A DNA stretch of 6,275 nt from an uncultured Ardenticatenia bacterium. Its GTDB lineage: Bacteria > Chloroflexota > Anaerolineae > Promineifilales > Promineifilaceae. The notes under the pieces were generated by a model. That model was given only the letters and a program-made list of their open reading frames with translations, was not told the DNA's origin and made no database searches. Position numbers and translations under genes: made by a program. The DNA lies in NCBI GenBank assembly GCA_937858165.1, contig CALLZA010000882.1, positions 1-6,275 of the forward strand, in the 5' to 3' direction. Of the stretch, positions 6,075 to 6,275 are shown one piece after another (within the stretch, counting starts at the first letter, position 1; every line of letters starts with the position of its first letter).

Positions 6075-6140
6075 CTGTCTCTTATACACATCTCCGAGCC
6101 CACGAGACCGTACTAGATCTCGTATGCCGTCTTCTGCTTG
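6075..6140 (-). other. Nextera read-2 + i7 index + P7 adapter (reverse complement)
   Basis: In order, these are the Tn5 mosaic end in reverse complement (6075-6093, CTGTCTCTTATACACATCT), the read-2 segment CCGAGCCCACGAGAC (6094-6108), i7 index CGTACTAG (6109-6116, the Nextera 702 index) and the 24-nt P7 end (6117-6140, ending TTCTGCTTG). All parts are complete. Biological sequence ends at 6074. Confidence 0.99.
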
Positions 6141-6275
6141 AAAAAAAACAACACATAGACAAGACAGCTAGGGCCAGACAACCTCACCTATACGACTAAG
6201 ATGACATCGTCTACGCTCAAGCTGCATACTCACCAACAATAGTATAGGAACCGTCAGTACTGACGATATATATAA
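6141..6275. other. Non-biological read-through tail (right)
   Basis: Eight A follow directly after P7 (6141-6148), then 127 nt of AT-richer sequence with no coding frame or likeness to the insert. This is the run-off noise expected beyond the end of a library molecule. I see no gene in it. Confidence 0.92.

Noticed and set aside
5885..6103. Minus-strand frame starting MGSEMCIRDR
   Set aside because: The start is encoded by the Nextera read-2 adapter, and the rest is an out-of-frame shadow of the RCC1-like gene.
6252..6265. Perfect palindrome CGTCAGTACTGACG followed by an AT repeat
   Set aside because: It lies in the noise tail beyond the P7 adapter, so it has no biological meaning here.

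Overview
This window is an assembled contig, probably from a metagenome, with sequencing-library DNA still attached at both ends. Positions 93-162 are a complete Illumina P5 / i5 / Nextera read-1 adapter. Positions 6075-6140 are the matching reverse-complemented Nextera read-2 / i7 / P7 adapter. Outside them (1-92 and 6141-6275) lie a homopolymer and then patternless sequence, as expected when a read runs off the end of a short library molecule. Only 163-6074 (5,912 bp) is biological, and the two outermost genes are cut by the adapters, not by evolution.

The insert is GC-rich, with codons that mostly end in G or C. The mix of feoB, PadR, CPBP protease, DoxX and large secreted multidomain proteins (LamG, RCC1-like repeats, LPII-type motifs) suggests an uncultured Chloroflexota bacterium (Anaerolineae or a relative). 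This is an inference from gene style; no ribosomal or marker gene is present.

Layout. (1) A plus-strand operon at 163-1953: the 3' end of feoB (ferrous iron permease), a PadR-family repressor that overlaps the feoB end, and a CPBP (CAAX-type) intramembrane protease joined to padR by an ATGA stop/start overlap. A hairpin terminator follows at 1961-1994. (2) A convergent minus-strand DoxX-like membrane protein (1993-2526) with a plausible promoter at 2580-2608. (3) A 295-bp stretch (2527-2821) with that promoter and an unassigned plus-strand open frame with coding-like third-position GC that runs into the 3' end of the next gene. (4) A minus-strand secreted SGNH esterase with Ig-like and LamG domains (2822-4681). 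(5) A 143-bp spacer with a 14-bp palindrome and a strong 20-bp-stem hairpin. (6) A minus-strand, 5'-truncated protein with HVxY-type repeats followed by seven Cys-paired RCC1-like repeats (4825-6074).

Functionally, the left operon combines iron uptake with a regulator and a membrane protease. The right half encodes exported proteins likely to act on or bind extracellular glycans or partners. I see no defence system, CRISPR array, insertion sequence, tRNA or rRNA. The most consequential observation is the adapter contamination, which creates a false fused reading frame starting with adapter-encoded MCIRDS.
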